The position numbers were made by a program, and so were the translations under genes. A DNA stretch of 64,000 bases from Hexactinellida sp. DTS-2022. Taxonomy: Eukaryota > Porifera > Hexactinellida. This document shows, piece by piece, positions 42,950 through 54,440 of this stretch. Location of the stretch: contig JAPNXP010000012.1 in NCBI GenBank assembly GCA_028753945.1, positions 2,542,001 through 2,606,000 of the forward strand, given 5' to 3'. Each line of letters begins with the position of its first letter. Positions within the stretch are counted from its first letter, which is position 1. Below the pieces are notes generated by a model, which was not told the DNA's origin, ran no database searches, and worked only from the letters and a program-made list of their open reading frames with translations.

Positions 42950-43640
42950 ATTTGGGAAGCGAAAGTATTTAGAAATGAGCGAATTCTACAAAACGAATAT
43001 TTAAAACTTCCAGGTTACAACAAATTAGTAGCACTTCGAGGACAAATAACGATACAAAATGAAATCTATTTTGTCCAGAAAGATCACCCGGTTGGCGTTG
43101 AAATTCCATATCATACTATTCTTACTCATGCAAACAAAATATTGTTGGCAACCTATGTTATGGAAATGAAAGTGTGTTATTATCCTCTTAAAGTACGAAT
43201 TTCCGATGGTTTATACGGTTTCTGATGCCATCGTGTGTATCAACAATCAAAGTCTCATCCTAATTTCTCGACAAAGAATTACATTTTATTTGGCTTCAAA
43301 ATTCTTAAAGTTCTCAACAATACTGGCAATATTTTATGGAACAACCCTGCTCCCAATTCTCCATTTCTATACGCCCTGTTTGTATTTTGTCGTATGTGGA
43401 AAATGAAGAAAATATCAAATTTTTAATGGACTCAATCATCAACTGTGAAACTTCGTTGATTGAAGAAACTCCCATGAAGTTATTAGAAGGCACTGCTAAA
43501 GTTGAGATACCACGATCATAATTGGTCGGAAAAGAATGGCGAATATCCACCGCTGGGCTGGAGCAGTCTGCCAACTTTGTACTGCAACTTTTTCATCTCA
43601 AAGTGAAACAAATGAAAACACAATAGTAGAGAAATATCCT
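42950..43640 (+). pseudogene. RAG1-like (Transib superfamily) transposase fragment
   Basis: Recognisable blocks in shifting plus-strand frames: YPLKVRISDGLYGF (equivalent to the first catalytic Asp region of RAG1, about 43180-43225), NYILFGFKILKVLN, LWNNPAPNSPFSIRPVCIL (about 43335-43395), ENIKFLMDSIIN, and RMANIHRWAGAVCQLCTAT (about 43530-43590). The last retains the Cys-x-x-Cys that corresponds to the RAG1 zinc-binding TLCDATRLE region. Closely related block by block to the larger copy at 58700-61610. The C-terminal half, including the third catalytic residue, is not seen here. At least three frame changes. Confidence 0.75.
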
Positions 43641-44369
43641 GCATAGTAAAAACATCAAACAATTTATCCAATAATCACACAATTAAATAGTCATTGAATT
43701 TTGATTCTACACTAAATAGCATAAGAAGCTATTCAAAACTTGAAATGATATGCATATTCTACACTAGAATAGTCATGTGCATGTGGGGAATGACATTTGT
43801 AATGCAGCAAAATTTAATTTCAAATGTCATCTGAAACTTAGTTTCAGATGCTATTAATGAGAAAAATATATTTTGCACAATTAAAATAAAATACATTCCT
43901 AGGTTTGCAGGTATGCTGAAATAAAATAAAAACAATTTCGAAGCATTCTGAATAGAAAACAATTCAAAAAATTTCACTGTGTTAAGAGTGTGCCAAAATT
44001 ATTTCTTCAGCTTTTCATTATTGATGAGTTTTGTGTTTTGAGATATACAACTTGTCTACAGTTTGTCATCGTCAAAATTAAACCAAAGAATTCGGTATTT
44101 CAGCACAGAAAAGATAAGACCAACACCCAAGATATTGTTTTAATGCCAAGTTTATTCACATGTGAATTCGAGAAACACTTGCGATGTTGTCATTTTTATC
44201 CAATATCCATGAAGTGACATAAATGTCCCTGCCACATGCCACTTTGTGGCACAAATGGAATGTCTGTGTCTCAGTGGAAAATTATCGTAATGATTAGAAG
44301 TTAAGTACGATAATTACAGTAATTTGAACATGTGATATTCAAATCTGAAATCAGAATTTGTATATTCGT
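43641..44369. other. No gene; contains an ACAAGTGGC repeat unit
   Basis: 44195-44350 belongs to the repeat family seen at 37656 and 38490 (ATGCCACTTTGTGGCACAAA, TCTCAGTGGAAAA). The rest is AT-rich without recognised features. Confidence 0.55.
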
Positions 44370-44756
44370 TAGGGTTGCAAAATTCCCGAAATTTTCAAAT
44401 GTGGAAACTTTCCATGAAGCTTTCAGGGAATATTGGGAATTTTCGGAAACATTGGAATTTGGAAAATAATATTGTACAGCTAAAAGGAGAAAACTAAATT
44501 TAATGAAGAATGATAATTTGAAAAACAACACAAATTTCATTCCAATATTGCTAGCCAAAAAATCACAAGTCACTTATAAGTTATATACTTTGATATACTG
44601 TGCAAGTGTACAATCTACATTCCTGTAATTTAAAGCTATCAACTAAGTCATCCTCCAAACAATCAGAAAATGAGGAATCATCTGTGTTAGATTCATCACT
44701 ATCATCAGTATAAGATTTGTCATCATCTGTATCAATATATTCTGCTTCTGGTAAAG

Positions 44757-46821
44757 CTAGGCTGGTTGTTTTCGAACCAAATGAATCTCTTCAAATAGTT
44801 CCAAATTCGATTTGATTGCCACAATTTTCTCCACTCGCTGATATGTCAATCGATTTCTATTTTTAGTGTGCGTGCTTCCAAAGACAGACCAATTTCGTTC
44901 AGAAGATGCTGACGACGGGGCAATCTGTAACAGTACTGATGCAACTGGTGCCAGAGCTTCCCCTGAGCAAATTCCTTTCCACCCTACGGCAGCAAGTACA
45001 TGCTTGGCACAGTTCCATATACCTTTACTACGCCAAAGTCCATCCTTTGCTCGGAATGTTGACATGTTAGCCATTACAATACCTGTATCTAGCATCAAAT
45101 GCTCAACAATTGAATTTATGACGTCATAACCATGACCAATATAAGCTGATTTGAGCAATTCAGCCAACTGTTCATTAACAAAGTTCGGATCTACAATACA
45201 AGCAGCATAGTGGGCTGGCTGAATCATGAAATTTCTTCTGGCCTTCACAAAGTTCTTAAAAGAGATTTATTCTGCTTTGTTTAGAGGGCTCTCAGGAAAA
45301 TTTTCTTCCATTTTCTCCTCGATGTCATGCAGAATCATTACAGCATGTGAAAGTGTTGTCGTGCACGTTCAACGATAGAAATACCGTCAACGATGGGATT
45401 CAACAACTTAATAGCCATTGTTATTATCTTCCAAAATACATCATTGACCAGAATAATTGATCCTGTGTCAGCATCTAAGTCGTTGTCTAACTCTTCTGCG
45501 ATTGCCATAGATTGAAGTGATGCTTTTCCTTTAACCAAAGACTGGAACATTATGATTACCGCACCCCATCTTGTTTTGCCAGGTAACTTCAATGCATAAG
45601 ACAATTTGCTTTCTTTCTGCTTTTTTATCAACATTGCATTCAGAATGTGCTTATGCTTTATGGTTTTAATAAGCTTCTTTGCCTTCTTGATTAAATTGTC
45701 TAGAGTTCCCAATTTACATATATCCTCAAGCAACAAATTTAATCCGTGAGCAGAGCAGCCAATAGTCAGAATGTGGGGATATGTCTGTCCGTGACCTTCG
45801 TAATATAAGGCCTTACTACTGAGGAGGTTTTCCTGGACCATGGATTAATAATAATATTTGAGATAATGAGTGTATTGCCAGATAAAGAATTAAGTGCAAA
45901 TAATCTCATTATCTCCAAAGATTATCGAAGTTAGGCCCAGAAAATGTATTATCAATGAATATGAAGTTACCAATTGCTGATAGATCAGTACTAGCATAGT
46001 TTACATAAAATCGATAGTTTTTGAGTTATGGCTCATCTTAGGAAATATACATTTCCCTGGCAACCGCGGAATGTGTTAACATTCCATTTATAATTTGATG
46101 TATTTCATTCAACTAGTTATGGACATCCTCATGTTCCAATTTTGAACATTTACAAAGCGTTTAACTATGTTAAAAGAAGGCTATAAAAACACGATAATTC
46201 CCACGAAAAATACCGATTACGTAATCAAATGGTGATATATCACAATTCTAAAGTGTGTTATGTATGCCTTCATATCATGTTCCTAACTTCCTATATAATT
46301 ATAATGCATTTCTCAAGGCTGTCATTACTAGCTATTGAAATAAAGATATGACAGCTAATAATCAATGGACTTTAAGTAATCCATGGTTCGGAGTAGTAGT
46401 AGTAAGGCCTTATATAACGAAGGTCACGGTCTGTCGAACTTCTTTCCATGCAGCCTTCATGTTCTTAGCATTATCGGTGATGATTGTAAACACCTTGGTT
46501 GATCCGCTCTCCCTGATGACATTCTTAATTTGATCTCCTATATATACTCCTGAGTTATTGTTGCTTTTTGGTGTCCACACTCTTAAGGAACGCTGCCCGT
46601 GGTGTAGTAAGCAAGAAGTTGATGATACTTTCATTGCGGATGTTTGACCATCCATCTGAAATTATACAGAGACAATCTGAATTATCTGTTGTTTCCCTTG
46701 CTTTTAACACCCGAACTGGATGAAAGAAAAATTGGTTTAACAAAGCTAATTCAAAATGGATCAATATAGTAAGTATGTATATGTAACAGAAAACCAAATG
46801 ACTGTATGTATCATCGATCAT
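44757..46821 (-). pseudogene. hAT transposase, split by an insertion
   Basis: RNase H-fold motifs in order: CIISDGWSNIRNESIINFLL (first Asp, about 46640-46690), FTIITDNAKNMKAAWKEVRQ (second Asp, ending at the insertion), PHILTIGCSAHGLNLLLEDI (resuming at about 45780), KLPGKTRWGAVI (about 45575), and the dimerisation domain IAPSSASSERNWSVFGST with NRLTYQRVEKIVAIKSN (about 44800-44920). An acidic tail may follow in another frame (44640-44755). No BED finger was seen at the N-terminus. A stop and frame change lie between 45250 and 45340. Otherwise fairly well preserved. Confidence 0.92.
45790..46428. mobile_element. CGTGACC-family TIR element, complete, 639 bp
   Basis: Flanked by GTCTGTC on both sides (45783-45789 and 46429-46435). 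The transposase frame on either side is continuous (KEVRQ then YPHIL) once one GTCTGTC is removed, which proves the insertion boundaries. About 100 bp of inverted ends. The interior repeats TATACATTTCCCTGGCAA-type sequence shared with other copies. Confidence 0.95.
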
Positions 46822-47439
46822 TCTATATATAAACTATATACAATCGGGAATCATATCAGATGATCTAATTATACATTTTTGTCTACTTAATTGAGAAAAG
46901 CAGAAGCATATATACGTAGAAGCTTATTTGGGATACTGGAACCTTAAAGAAAAATGAAATTCCCTAAAGTTTCCAGGTCTTATAAATTCCCGGAAAGTAT
47001 CCAAAATCTCCGGAAACTTTCCCACCCTTTACAACCCTAATATTCGTATTGCCTCATTATGATCATAAATTCTATAATTAACGGTGCATAATGCACAGAG
47101 TTTCTGATGAATTGTATAAAAATTTGATGAAATATTTTTCGCTAAATATTTAGCATATACTGTTTGACATTTGGGGAAATTAAACATAAAATTCAGCTCA
47201 TATAATGATGTCATATTTTAAGTAATTCCTTTATTGTAAAATAACGAGCTCATTATCTCTAGTACCTTACAATACTGCAGAAAGATTTCCAACATTCTCG
47301 GGATGATTATTCGATCGTGTATTATAGCCTCAAAAAGTTAACATTCCGAGGGCTGGTAGAGTCCAGTCAATATCTTTCGTGCGTCCAGGTACTTAAAGTA
47401 TACAGCAAAGTAGAACCTGAAAACAGGATTACGAGGGAT

Positions 47440-48480
47440 TAAGCAATCTCAGTAGATACTAGATATACCCCCGTTTACCAGAAGACTATGTCGAAATATA
47501 CACAAACAGGGGTTACATGCGCGATGTTCATGCAATAAGCCCCTAATTTCTCCCAAAACAGAATAAACAGAATAAAAATTACAAGCGCCATAGACTCTAA
47601 TCAGCCAAAATTTAACTTGTTTCATCGACATTGGCGAGTAAATTTTGAAGTCCATGAACGTTTTAATCCAGATTGTACTAGAAATACTGTACAAGGCTTT
47701 GGGGGAGCGATAATGTTTGGGGATGCATTAGCTATCAAAAACTTGTCACCTTGATAGAAATTCAGAATACTTTAATTTAAATATTTATATAGTCTACTTC
47801 GATTAATTGGGACAAGTGTGTTGCATGCCTCTTGTCCCAATTAAGTAGAGTTCCCAATTAACCTAAAAAATTATGTAAATAGTCATCTAGTGCGAATTAG
47901 AAAAATATCAGTAAACTTGTTATAACCATTCTTCAATTGTCTGCGGACCTTGAGGATTATCACTTCATAGCATGAGCTAAATAGATATTGTGGACCGTTT
48001 GGCACCATCCGTGAACCACAAGGTCAAAATCTCTGGTAAACTGCGATTTAACGGAAAAGAGTAAGACAATAGGCCGTATTTAAATATTTGTGTTAGCAGA
48101 AGTGATCAAAATTATTGAATATATTTTGATAAATATGAATTTTCTATTGAGCGAGTACCAATTTTGAACCCAATTTAATGAGTTTGTCTCGATTAATTGA
48201 AGTATTTAGCAAAAGGTTACATGGATTGGATCCTATTATTGGAGAGTTGTCCCAGTTAAGCGGATGTCACGATTAACCGGTGTCCAAATCAAGCGCAGTA
48301 TACTATATCTACTATTCTAGAATGAGAATATTTTGGAAGATTCTCATGAGAAAAATTAGTTATGCAGGACAATGTCCCATGTCATACATCCAAAAAGAAA
48401 TTGTTGAGGTCTGCAGAATCCCCTGATGCAAATCCGATTGAGATTGTGCTGAGATAAAATATAAGAGATTGAGGGGAAAC
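47440..48480 (+). pseudogene. Tc1-like transposase remnant, split by a MITE
   Basis: Before the MITE: QPKFNLFHRHWRVNFEVHER, FNPDCTRNTVQGFGGAIMF (about 47610-47720), matching the region around the first catalytic Asp to the GGGSVMVW block of Tc1. After it: MQDNVPCHTSKKKLL (second Asp block, about 48365-48405) and SPDANPIEIVL (catalytic Glu, about 48420-48450). Frameshifts and stops are frequent. Terminal repeats were not found. Confidence 0.85.
47790..48306. mobile_element. Pogo-like MITE (CCGCTTAATTGGGACA), inverted copy
   Basis: Left TATAGTCTACTTCGATTAAT, right AACCGGTGTCCAAATC followed by AAGCGCAGTATACTATA. Relative of 27622-28138 in opposite orientation. It separates the two halves of the Tc1 transposase, in a TA-rich target. 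Confidence 0.82.
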
Positions 48481-48547
48481 AAGCAACAGCCAAGGCAGTG
48501 TTGTTTTGATTTAAATCAAGTGATATAAATCATGAATTTAAAACAAT

Positions 48548-49062
48548 TATTTAAATCATACTAGCGAGCTTCGCTTGCTAGGTTGCTTCGCGGCAGAAGA
48601 CAACCACATACCAACCGCTTCGCGGTTGACGTGTGGTTTATAAACTTCTAACAATGATTACAAAGCGTAAATAGGCCTAATAGTCAAATTCAACAATGTG
48701 TAATTTTAATTCTTACGTCATCATGCGATAATGAGTAATCATAGTGGCAATCTGGTGTGACCAACGTGTCCGCATGATTAATGGACAGATTGGACATGTT
48801 ATATTATAATTTCAGATTTTTAAATCTCAGAGGGCGCGAAATATGTGCGATTAAGTGAATTTACAGGGTTTTCAAAATGTATGACGTCATAACTTGTCGG
48901 GTGAGAAATAATGAGTGGAAACCACAAACTGTTAGCGGGTGCCAAAAGTTACCCCTATATGCCAAAAATCACATTTGGAAACCGTCCAGTTTCTTCAATC
49001 AACTCGGAACATACAAACAAATATATATATATATATATAAAGGTTTGTGTTTTAACAGTATA
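48548..49062 (-). mobile_element. Helentron-like non-autonomous element (tentative)
   Basis: Inverted relative of 37935-38462: hairpin end CTAGCGAGCTTCGCTTGCTAG-like near 48560-48585 and ACCGCTTCGCGGT near 48620, TATATA microsatellite near 49022, 5' end ATCTATACTGTTAAAA at about 49062. Non-coding. Confidence 0.6.
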
Positions 49063-49067
49063 GATAA

Positions 49068-51400
49068 TAAACACAAACAGTACAATTTCTGATATTAATG
49101 CTACAGTAAATAATACACAATTTTTTCCATTTCTCTCCTATCTCCTCTTTATCTCTCTGGCTCTAGCAGTGACACACTACACACTTAACTACATAATAGA
49201 AATAAGAATAAACAGATGAAATACAAATCATGGTAAATACAAATAAGTAGACACATAATTAAGAGAATTACTTTAATTTACGATTTTCCATACTTTTTGA
49301 AAGAACCAGGGAGTTATAATTCTTAACTTTGTTGGCAAGAAAGAAATTCGCTGCGGTAAAGACGAGCTTCGATAAGATATTCCAACTAAACACATCACAG
49401 GAATAGCCTAATCCAAGTAGACTTCCAAATACTTGGATCACGATAATCACTACCTTCGAAATACATAAACGTGAGTTCAACTATTATTTTCCTAGAAGGT
49501 CCACTTACAAGCTTCGCCAACAGCTCTTTATTGTTTTCAATGGCAATAAAGGTTTTCAATAAAACAAGTATGGAATTCAAAACTGGCTCAGATGGATATA
49601 TAAGTCCGCCACGGTCCGGTAACTGCAGAAGTTTATACTGAGAGTCCAGGTCTAAAAATTAAGGAGAAATTCTTTATGAACTGCTAGCATATGTACAGAC
49701 ATGACACGGTTTTGTTTGTTTCAGGTACTGATCAAAAGTATAGCCTGCAATAAAGGATAATGATTGAAGCAACTGTGAACCACAATCAATTGTTGATAGA
49801 TCATTAATCTCAACAAGAAATGGCTCCAAATTGAACTCACCATCAGTAGTGGAATACGGAGAAGAAAATGACTTGACAAATGACTGAATAGATTGAAAGG
49901 AAGTGCTTGTTGGTAAGTAAATATGTTTAAATTGCTAGAAAGTTTAAGTCGACGCTAGGTTTAAAGGATTTGAAGATAGGAGATGTAATAATTAGAATCA
50001 GTCATCTTACGGTATAGACCGAAATGGTGTTCCAAGGGATCCGTCTGTAGAAAGGAGGACAACACATATGTAAAGCCACAAGATTTAGTCAAATGTTTGG
50101 TAATTTGTGGTAAGGCGATACAAGCATGTCTAAAACTCGTGTATGTTTGTTTACTCAGTTTGCCAATTTTTTCTGGTAAAGTTTGCCAAGCATCTAACCA
50201 AAACTACACGAGTAAAAAATAGAAATCGATCGTAATTAAAAGTCAAAGGTCTAGAGAAATTATCGTTCAAACGTATTACTTTAAATGGTATATTAAGGTT
50301 GAATAATTTCCAAACAGTAAGAAGGGTATCAACAAACTCAGGAGTAATATTTCTATATTCTGGATAGTTAGCGCAGATATTGTTAATTCGTTAACGACTT
50401 TCAAAACCAGTTTTACATTTTGACGCTCTATGCTAGAAGGAAAACAGGACTTCATAGTCAAATGGGGAGCTAACTTGGCTAAACTTTTTTTCTGACTTAT
50501 ATAGAATTGACGTACATCTTGAAAGGATGCACAGCCGAACTTAAGGGGTTAATTACAATAAGAACTCGAGTTGTATTTTAAATCAAGTTCCTGCAAAACA
50601 GATTCAATTTCTCGGATGTGACTAATTGCAGCAATGGGAACGGATATACTCTGTCCAACAGTCCAAGGATATTATACAGTAAATTGTAAACACGCTCCTA
50701 ATCCTGGTCTGATCCAATTTTCATAAGCCTAATTACAAATTAATGTTACGGTAGAGTAGAGGATTCTAAATATTCGCGCTCCTAAATTCAAATTTTCCAA
50801 AAATCATGCTCCAAAAGGAGCATCTCGCTCCTGGATTATTCCATGCTCTGTCCATTAAAATAGGCTGAGGTGGATAAATAAGCATTGATTTCAATGTACA
50901 AATCTACTGAGATATTTTTTCAGCAATTTTAGCGAGAACAAACGCTATGTTGCTCTCATTACGGAAACTACACCAACCAACTACGTAATTACGTAAAGAA
51001 ATCAAAGTTAACTTATCTTTCATTTCGTGTAGAGAGTTGACCACAAACTTCTCTTTCTCTTGACTCTCGGATCTCAAGGTGAGTTGTAGTGTTTGGTTCA
51101 TCAAGGCTCCCTCTTTTGCATCGTATAACAAGCGCGTCCGTTTGGTAGGTTTTGTTGAATAATACGCTGGGCAGTCGGACAATAAACTTGTACAGCGCCT
51201 TCCTTCAGCTTTGGCTTCGCCCGCGGTACTTCAGTAAAAGTATCATCTCCTTTCGGAACTCTGAAAGTGTAGTCTATGTCTTCTTTCTGAAAATGGTTGA
51301 TACATACATAGACCACCTTCAGGTCACCAATATCCTCGAGACGAAGAGCGCATGTTCAGGCATGATTCAGGGATTGTAGACTTTGAGACATCTTTAAAAG
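49068..51400 (-). pseudogene. P element-like transposon (THAP), copy A
   Basis: On the minus strand the C-terminal part of a THAP zinc finger is visible: VYVCINHFQKEDIDYTFRVP and RAKPKLKEGAVQVYCP (51190-51316), including Cys-x-x-x-His. Coding pieces RSESQEKEKFVVNSLHEMKD and LRNYVVGWCSFRNESNIAFV (50904-51110) follow, then RQNVKLVLKVVNELT (about 50400). LPEKIGKLSKQTYTSFRHAC and TDPLEHHFGLYRKM (about 50000-50200) are the conserved C-terminal block of P transposases. Several stops and frameshifts; the first part of the THAP finger is degraded. Confidence 0.85.
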
Positions 51401-51985
51401 AGGAACATGGTCATCCGGCTTGCCATATGATGCAAAAGAGGAAGATTTGATGAACTAAACACTACAAGTCCGCTTGAGATCCGAGAGTCAAGAGGAAGAG
51501 AAGTTTGTGGTCAACTCTCCACAGAACTTGAAAGATAAGTTAACCTTCATTTATTTACCTAAACTTATCCAGAAAAAATTGGCAAACTGAGTAAACAAAG
51601 ATACACCTGTTTTAGACATGTTTGTATTGAACCACGGACTACTATATTACCGGACGCGACAAAGCCAAACCAAGTCAAAAATGCATAGGCTGAACATTGT
51701 ATGACTGAAAATATGGTCAATTCTGTATTTTTAGTCACTAAATTTGGTATCTAACACAATCTTTGGGCGCTGAATTCAAAAATGACAATTTCAAGGTTCA
51801 AAAACTCACTCCCCGCCCTAATTTTGGCAAAAAGGCGTGGTCACACCCAAATATGGTCAATTCAATATTTTTGTTGTATTACTTCATCATAACACTAAAT
51901 TCGCAATATCCTCTTAACTAGGAATGATATTGATGAAAATATGATTAATACATCGTTCAGCTAAATATATATGACTACGTTACGC

Positions 51986-52560
51986 TCGTGACCTTCGGTA
52001 TACAAGGCCTGACTAGCCAAGCGAAAATTTGTGTACCATGGATTACTTAAAGTGCATTGAAAAATGGAGAATTGATCTTTATTCCAATAATTAGCAATGA
52101 TAGAGCTGAAAAGTGTATTATAACTATATAGGAATATGGTATCCAGGTATACATAGCACCCTCCAGAATTGTGATATGTCATCATCTGATGACGTTATGG
52201 GAATTTTGGTTGCGAATTATCTTGTTTTTCTAGCATACTTTTAACATAGTTAAACGCGTTATAATTGTTCAAAATTGGAACATGGTTATACCCAGAAGTA
52301 GTTGAATAAAATGTATCGAAATTATAAATGGAATGTGACACATTCCTCGGTTGCCATGGAAAATGTATATTTCCAAAAATGTGCCATAACTCAAAAACTA
52401 TAAATGTTATGTAAACTAGGCTGGTACTGATCTATCGGGAATAGGCAACTTCCTATTCATCGATAATACATTTTCAATGCCTAACTTCAATAATCTTTGA
52501 GATAGTGAGTCATTACCTAATAATTTAATTAAGTATAAATTATCTCATTAAAAATTCGGA
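51986..52560. mobile_element. CGTGACC-family TIR element, right end missing
   Basis: Left end CGTGACCTTCGGTATACAAG with TGTACCATGGATTACTTAAA. The interior matches the other copies (GAATGTGACACATTCC, CTATTCATCGATAATACAT). No right terminus before P-like sequence resumes near 52565. Confidence 0.75.
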
Positions 52561-52635
52561 CAAATGCAGCTTCCCCTTGGCGAAGCTTGTAAGTGGACCT
52601 TCTAGGAAAATACTAGTATGAACTCACGTTGATGT

Positions 52636-53035
52636 CATACCTGCCAACCTATTTGAGTGATATCCCTGTAACAGGGCTCCAATATTCCTCTGTACATTGG
52701 CCAAAATCCCTGTACACGTCCCAAAGATTCTCGCTCGTCCAGGGAATAACTATGCACTTAAATATCAAAATTATCAATTTGGAAAGGAGAAAGCATTTAG
52801 TTATATACTGTACAGGGAATTTCTGTACGCTTGAATATATATATTATATATAAACCAGTTGTACCTTTATATGGTCAATGCAGAATGCATGGCAGAATAT
52901 ACTATCATCACTGTAGACATTTTAGGCATTATTTGACTCATAATTAGTAAATTAAAAATCCCCGCCTCAAGGCGTTAAGCCAAATGGTTAAAATTCCTTA
53001 CCGCACACGGAATGCCTGTGCAGCAGGCAGGTATG
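52636..53035. mobile_element. CATACCTGCC MITE, copy 3 (6-bp duplication, empty site available)
   Basis: Flanked by TGATGT on both sides (52630-52635 and 53036-53041). The same place in P-like copy A (about 49465-49475) is uninterrupted and reads, on the matching strand, CACGTTTATGTATTTCGAAG. This confirms both the element boundaries and a duplication of six bases. Confidence 0.95.
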
Positions 53036-53649
53036 TGATGTATTTGGAAGATAGTGATAATCAAGATCCAAGTATTTGGAAGTCTACTTGTATTAGGCTA
53101 TTAGCAGTGGTGTGTTGGGTTGGAACATCTTATCGAAGCTCGTCTTTACCGCAGCGAATTGCTTTCTTGCAAATAAAGTTAAGAATTAAACTCACTGGTT
53201 CTTTCAAAAAGTATAGGAAAGCGTAAATTAAAGAAATTATCTTAATTATGTGTCTACTTATTTGTATTTACCGTGATTTGTATTTCATCTGTTTATTCTT
53301 ATTTCTATTATGTAGTTAAGTGTGTATTGTGTCACTGCTAGAGCCAGAGAGAGAAAGAGGAGATAAGAGAGAAAGAGGAGTTAGGAGAGAAATACAAATA
53401 ATTGTGTATTATTACTATGTAATAGTAATATTAGAAATTGTACTTAGTAACTATTTGTGCTTATTATTACCATTAAATTTGAAAATCCAATCATCCAATC
53501 AATTCAATCACAGCTAATACTAATTACGGGCTAGCAGGGCTGAGTTATGTTTACGACCTAGAGACGCATAAATATCTTAGTAGTTCAATATACTGAACAT
53601 TAAAAAATTAAAATTTCCCATTTTCGCATTCAGTTAATCCAATTCGCAT

Positions 53650-54440
53650 TCAGTTAATCCAATTAATGGGAGGTGAATAGTAAGTCGGACGAATCTCTTC
53701 ATCCGGTACAAAAGGTAATGACATCAGTAGATGAATCCAATTCTTGAACTCTTTGTTTACTTGGTATAGTTTACCAAGACCTAATTTTTGTTCCTTATCG
53801 TGTGCAGCCTTGGTGAAGTGGAACCAGCACCCAAGCAATGTTTGCATAGGGAAACACAGAAATAAAGGCATTTCGTGAAGCTTTTTCAAAATCGCACATC
53901 ACTAACGATGGATTAAACTCTGAGATATAAGTACAAACTGCTGATATTACTGCTGTATAAAGTTTTTGGTTCTTTGAAGTCATAAGCATGTGTAAAGCTG
54001 GGATTGCGTGTCCTTTAACCCGAAAAAAAATCGTCGATAATTGATAGAATAATCGTGGAACTACTTTAAAGGTTGCATCAAAATGAATTACTTCAATTTC
54101 CTTCATCTTAGCAATCATTTGATCAGTAGCAAAAACAACAGCTATCTCACTACCCTCCTTAACTGTTAACCTGTATTTCCCTGAGTAGGGAGATTGCACC
54201 AAAAGTGCATCAAACTCCTCAGCAGATGAAGGTAATTTGGGTACCTGTAGCTTGCGTCCTTTCGATAAAGTACATTCAATATTCTTAAAAGTTAAAGACG
54301 ATGCCCCTGAAGAATTGCGACACCACGTGTTGAAAACTTCTCTCAAATTTTCAGAAGATTCATCAGCTGCTCGTTTGATTATAATTGCTAATAAAATTAT
54401 TTCTGAACTGTATTCATTGTCGAATGATCATGATGTTTTG
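53650..54440 (-). pseudogene. MULE transposase fragment
   Basis: Minus-strand blocks: EVIHFDATFKVVPRLFYQL (first catalytic Asp, about 54050-54110), HAIPALHMLMTSKNQKLYTA, SLVMCDFEKASRNAFISVFP (second Asp, about 53860-53920) and LGCWFHFTKAAHDKEQKLGL (CxxxH, about 53780-53840). Upstream SSENLREVFNTWC extends to about 54423. It differs from the MULE at 14 kb in sequence and lacks its terminal arrays, FLYWCH and RING fingers. One frame change near 53880. Ends were not identified. Confidence 0.88.

Larger units (their letters stand above)
44370..47039 (-). mobile_element. hAT transposon with nested TIR element
   Basis: Ends TAGGGTTGCAAAATTCCCG and TTTACAACCCTA with a perfect 8-bp duplication ATATTCGT (44362-44369 and 47040-47047). 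Subterminal GGAAACTTTCC and GGGAATTTT motifs recur at both ends. Encodes a transposase on the minus strand. A CGTGACC-family element (45790-46428) is inserted in the coding sequence, so the original was about 2.0 kb. Confidence 0.95.
51395..53460 (+). pseudogene. P element-like copy B, inverted and internally deleted
   Basis: The reverse complement of copy A: 51420-51560 matches 51000-51130, then jumps to sequence matching 50110-50210 (EKIGKLSKQRYTCFRH), so about 0.8 kb of the centre is deleted. The 3' part 52565-52635 plus 53036-53460 matches 49068-49540. Two insertions are present: a truncated CGTGACC-family element from 51986 and a CATACCTGCC MITE at 52636-53035. Copies A and B form a large imperfect palindrome centred near 51.4 kb. 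Confidence 0.82.

Noticed and set aside
43976-43982. CACTGTG as the right end of the shorter RAG1-like copy
   Set aside because: No inverted partner was found to the left, and a heptamer occurs by chance in this length of DNA.
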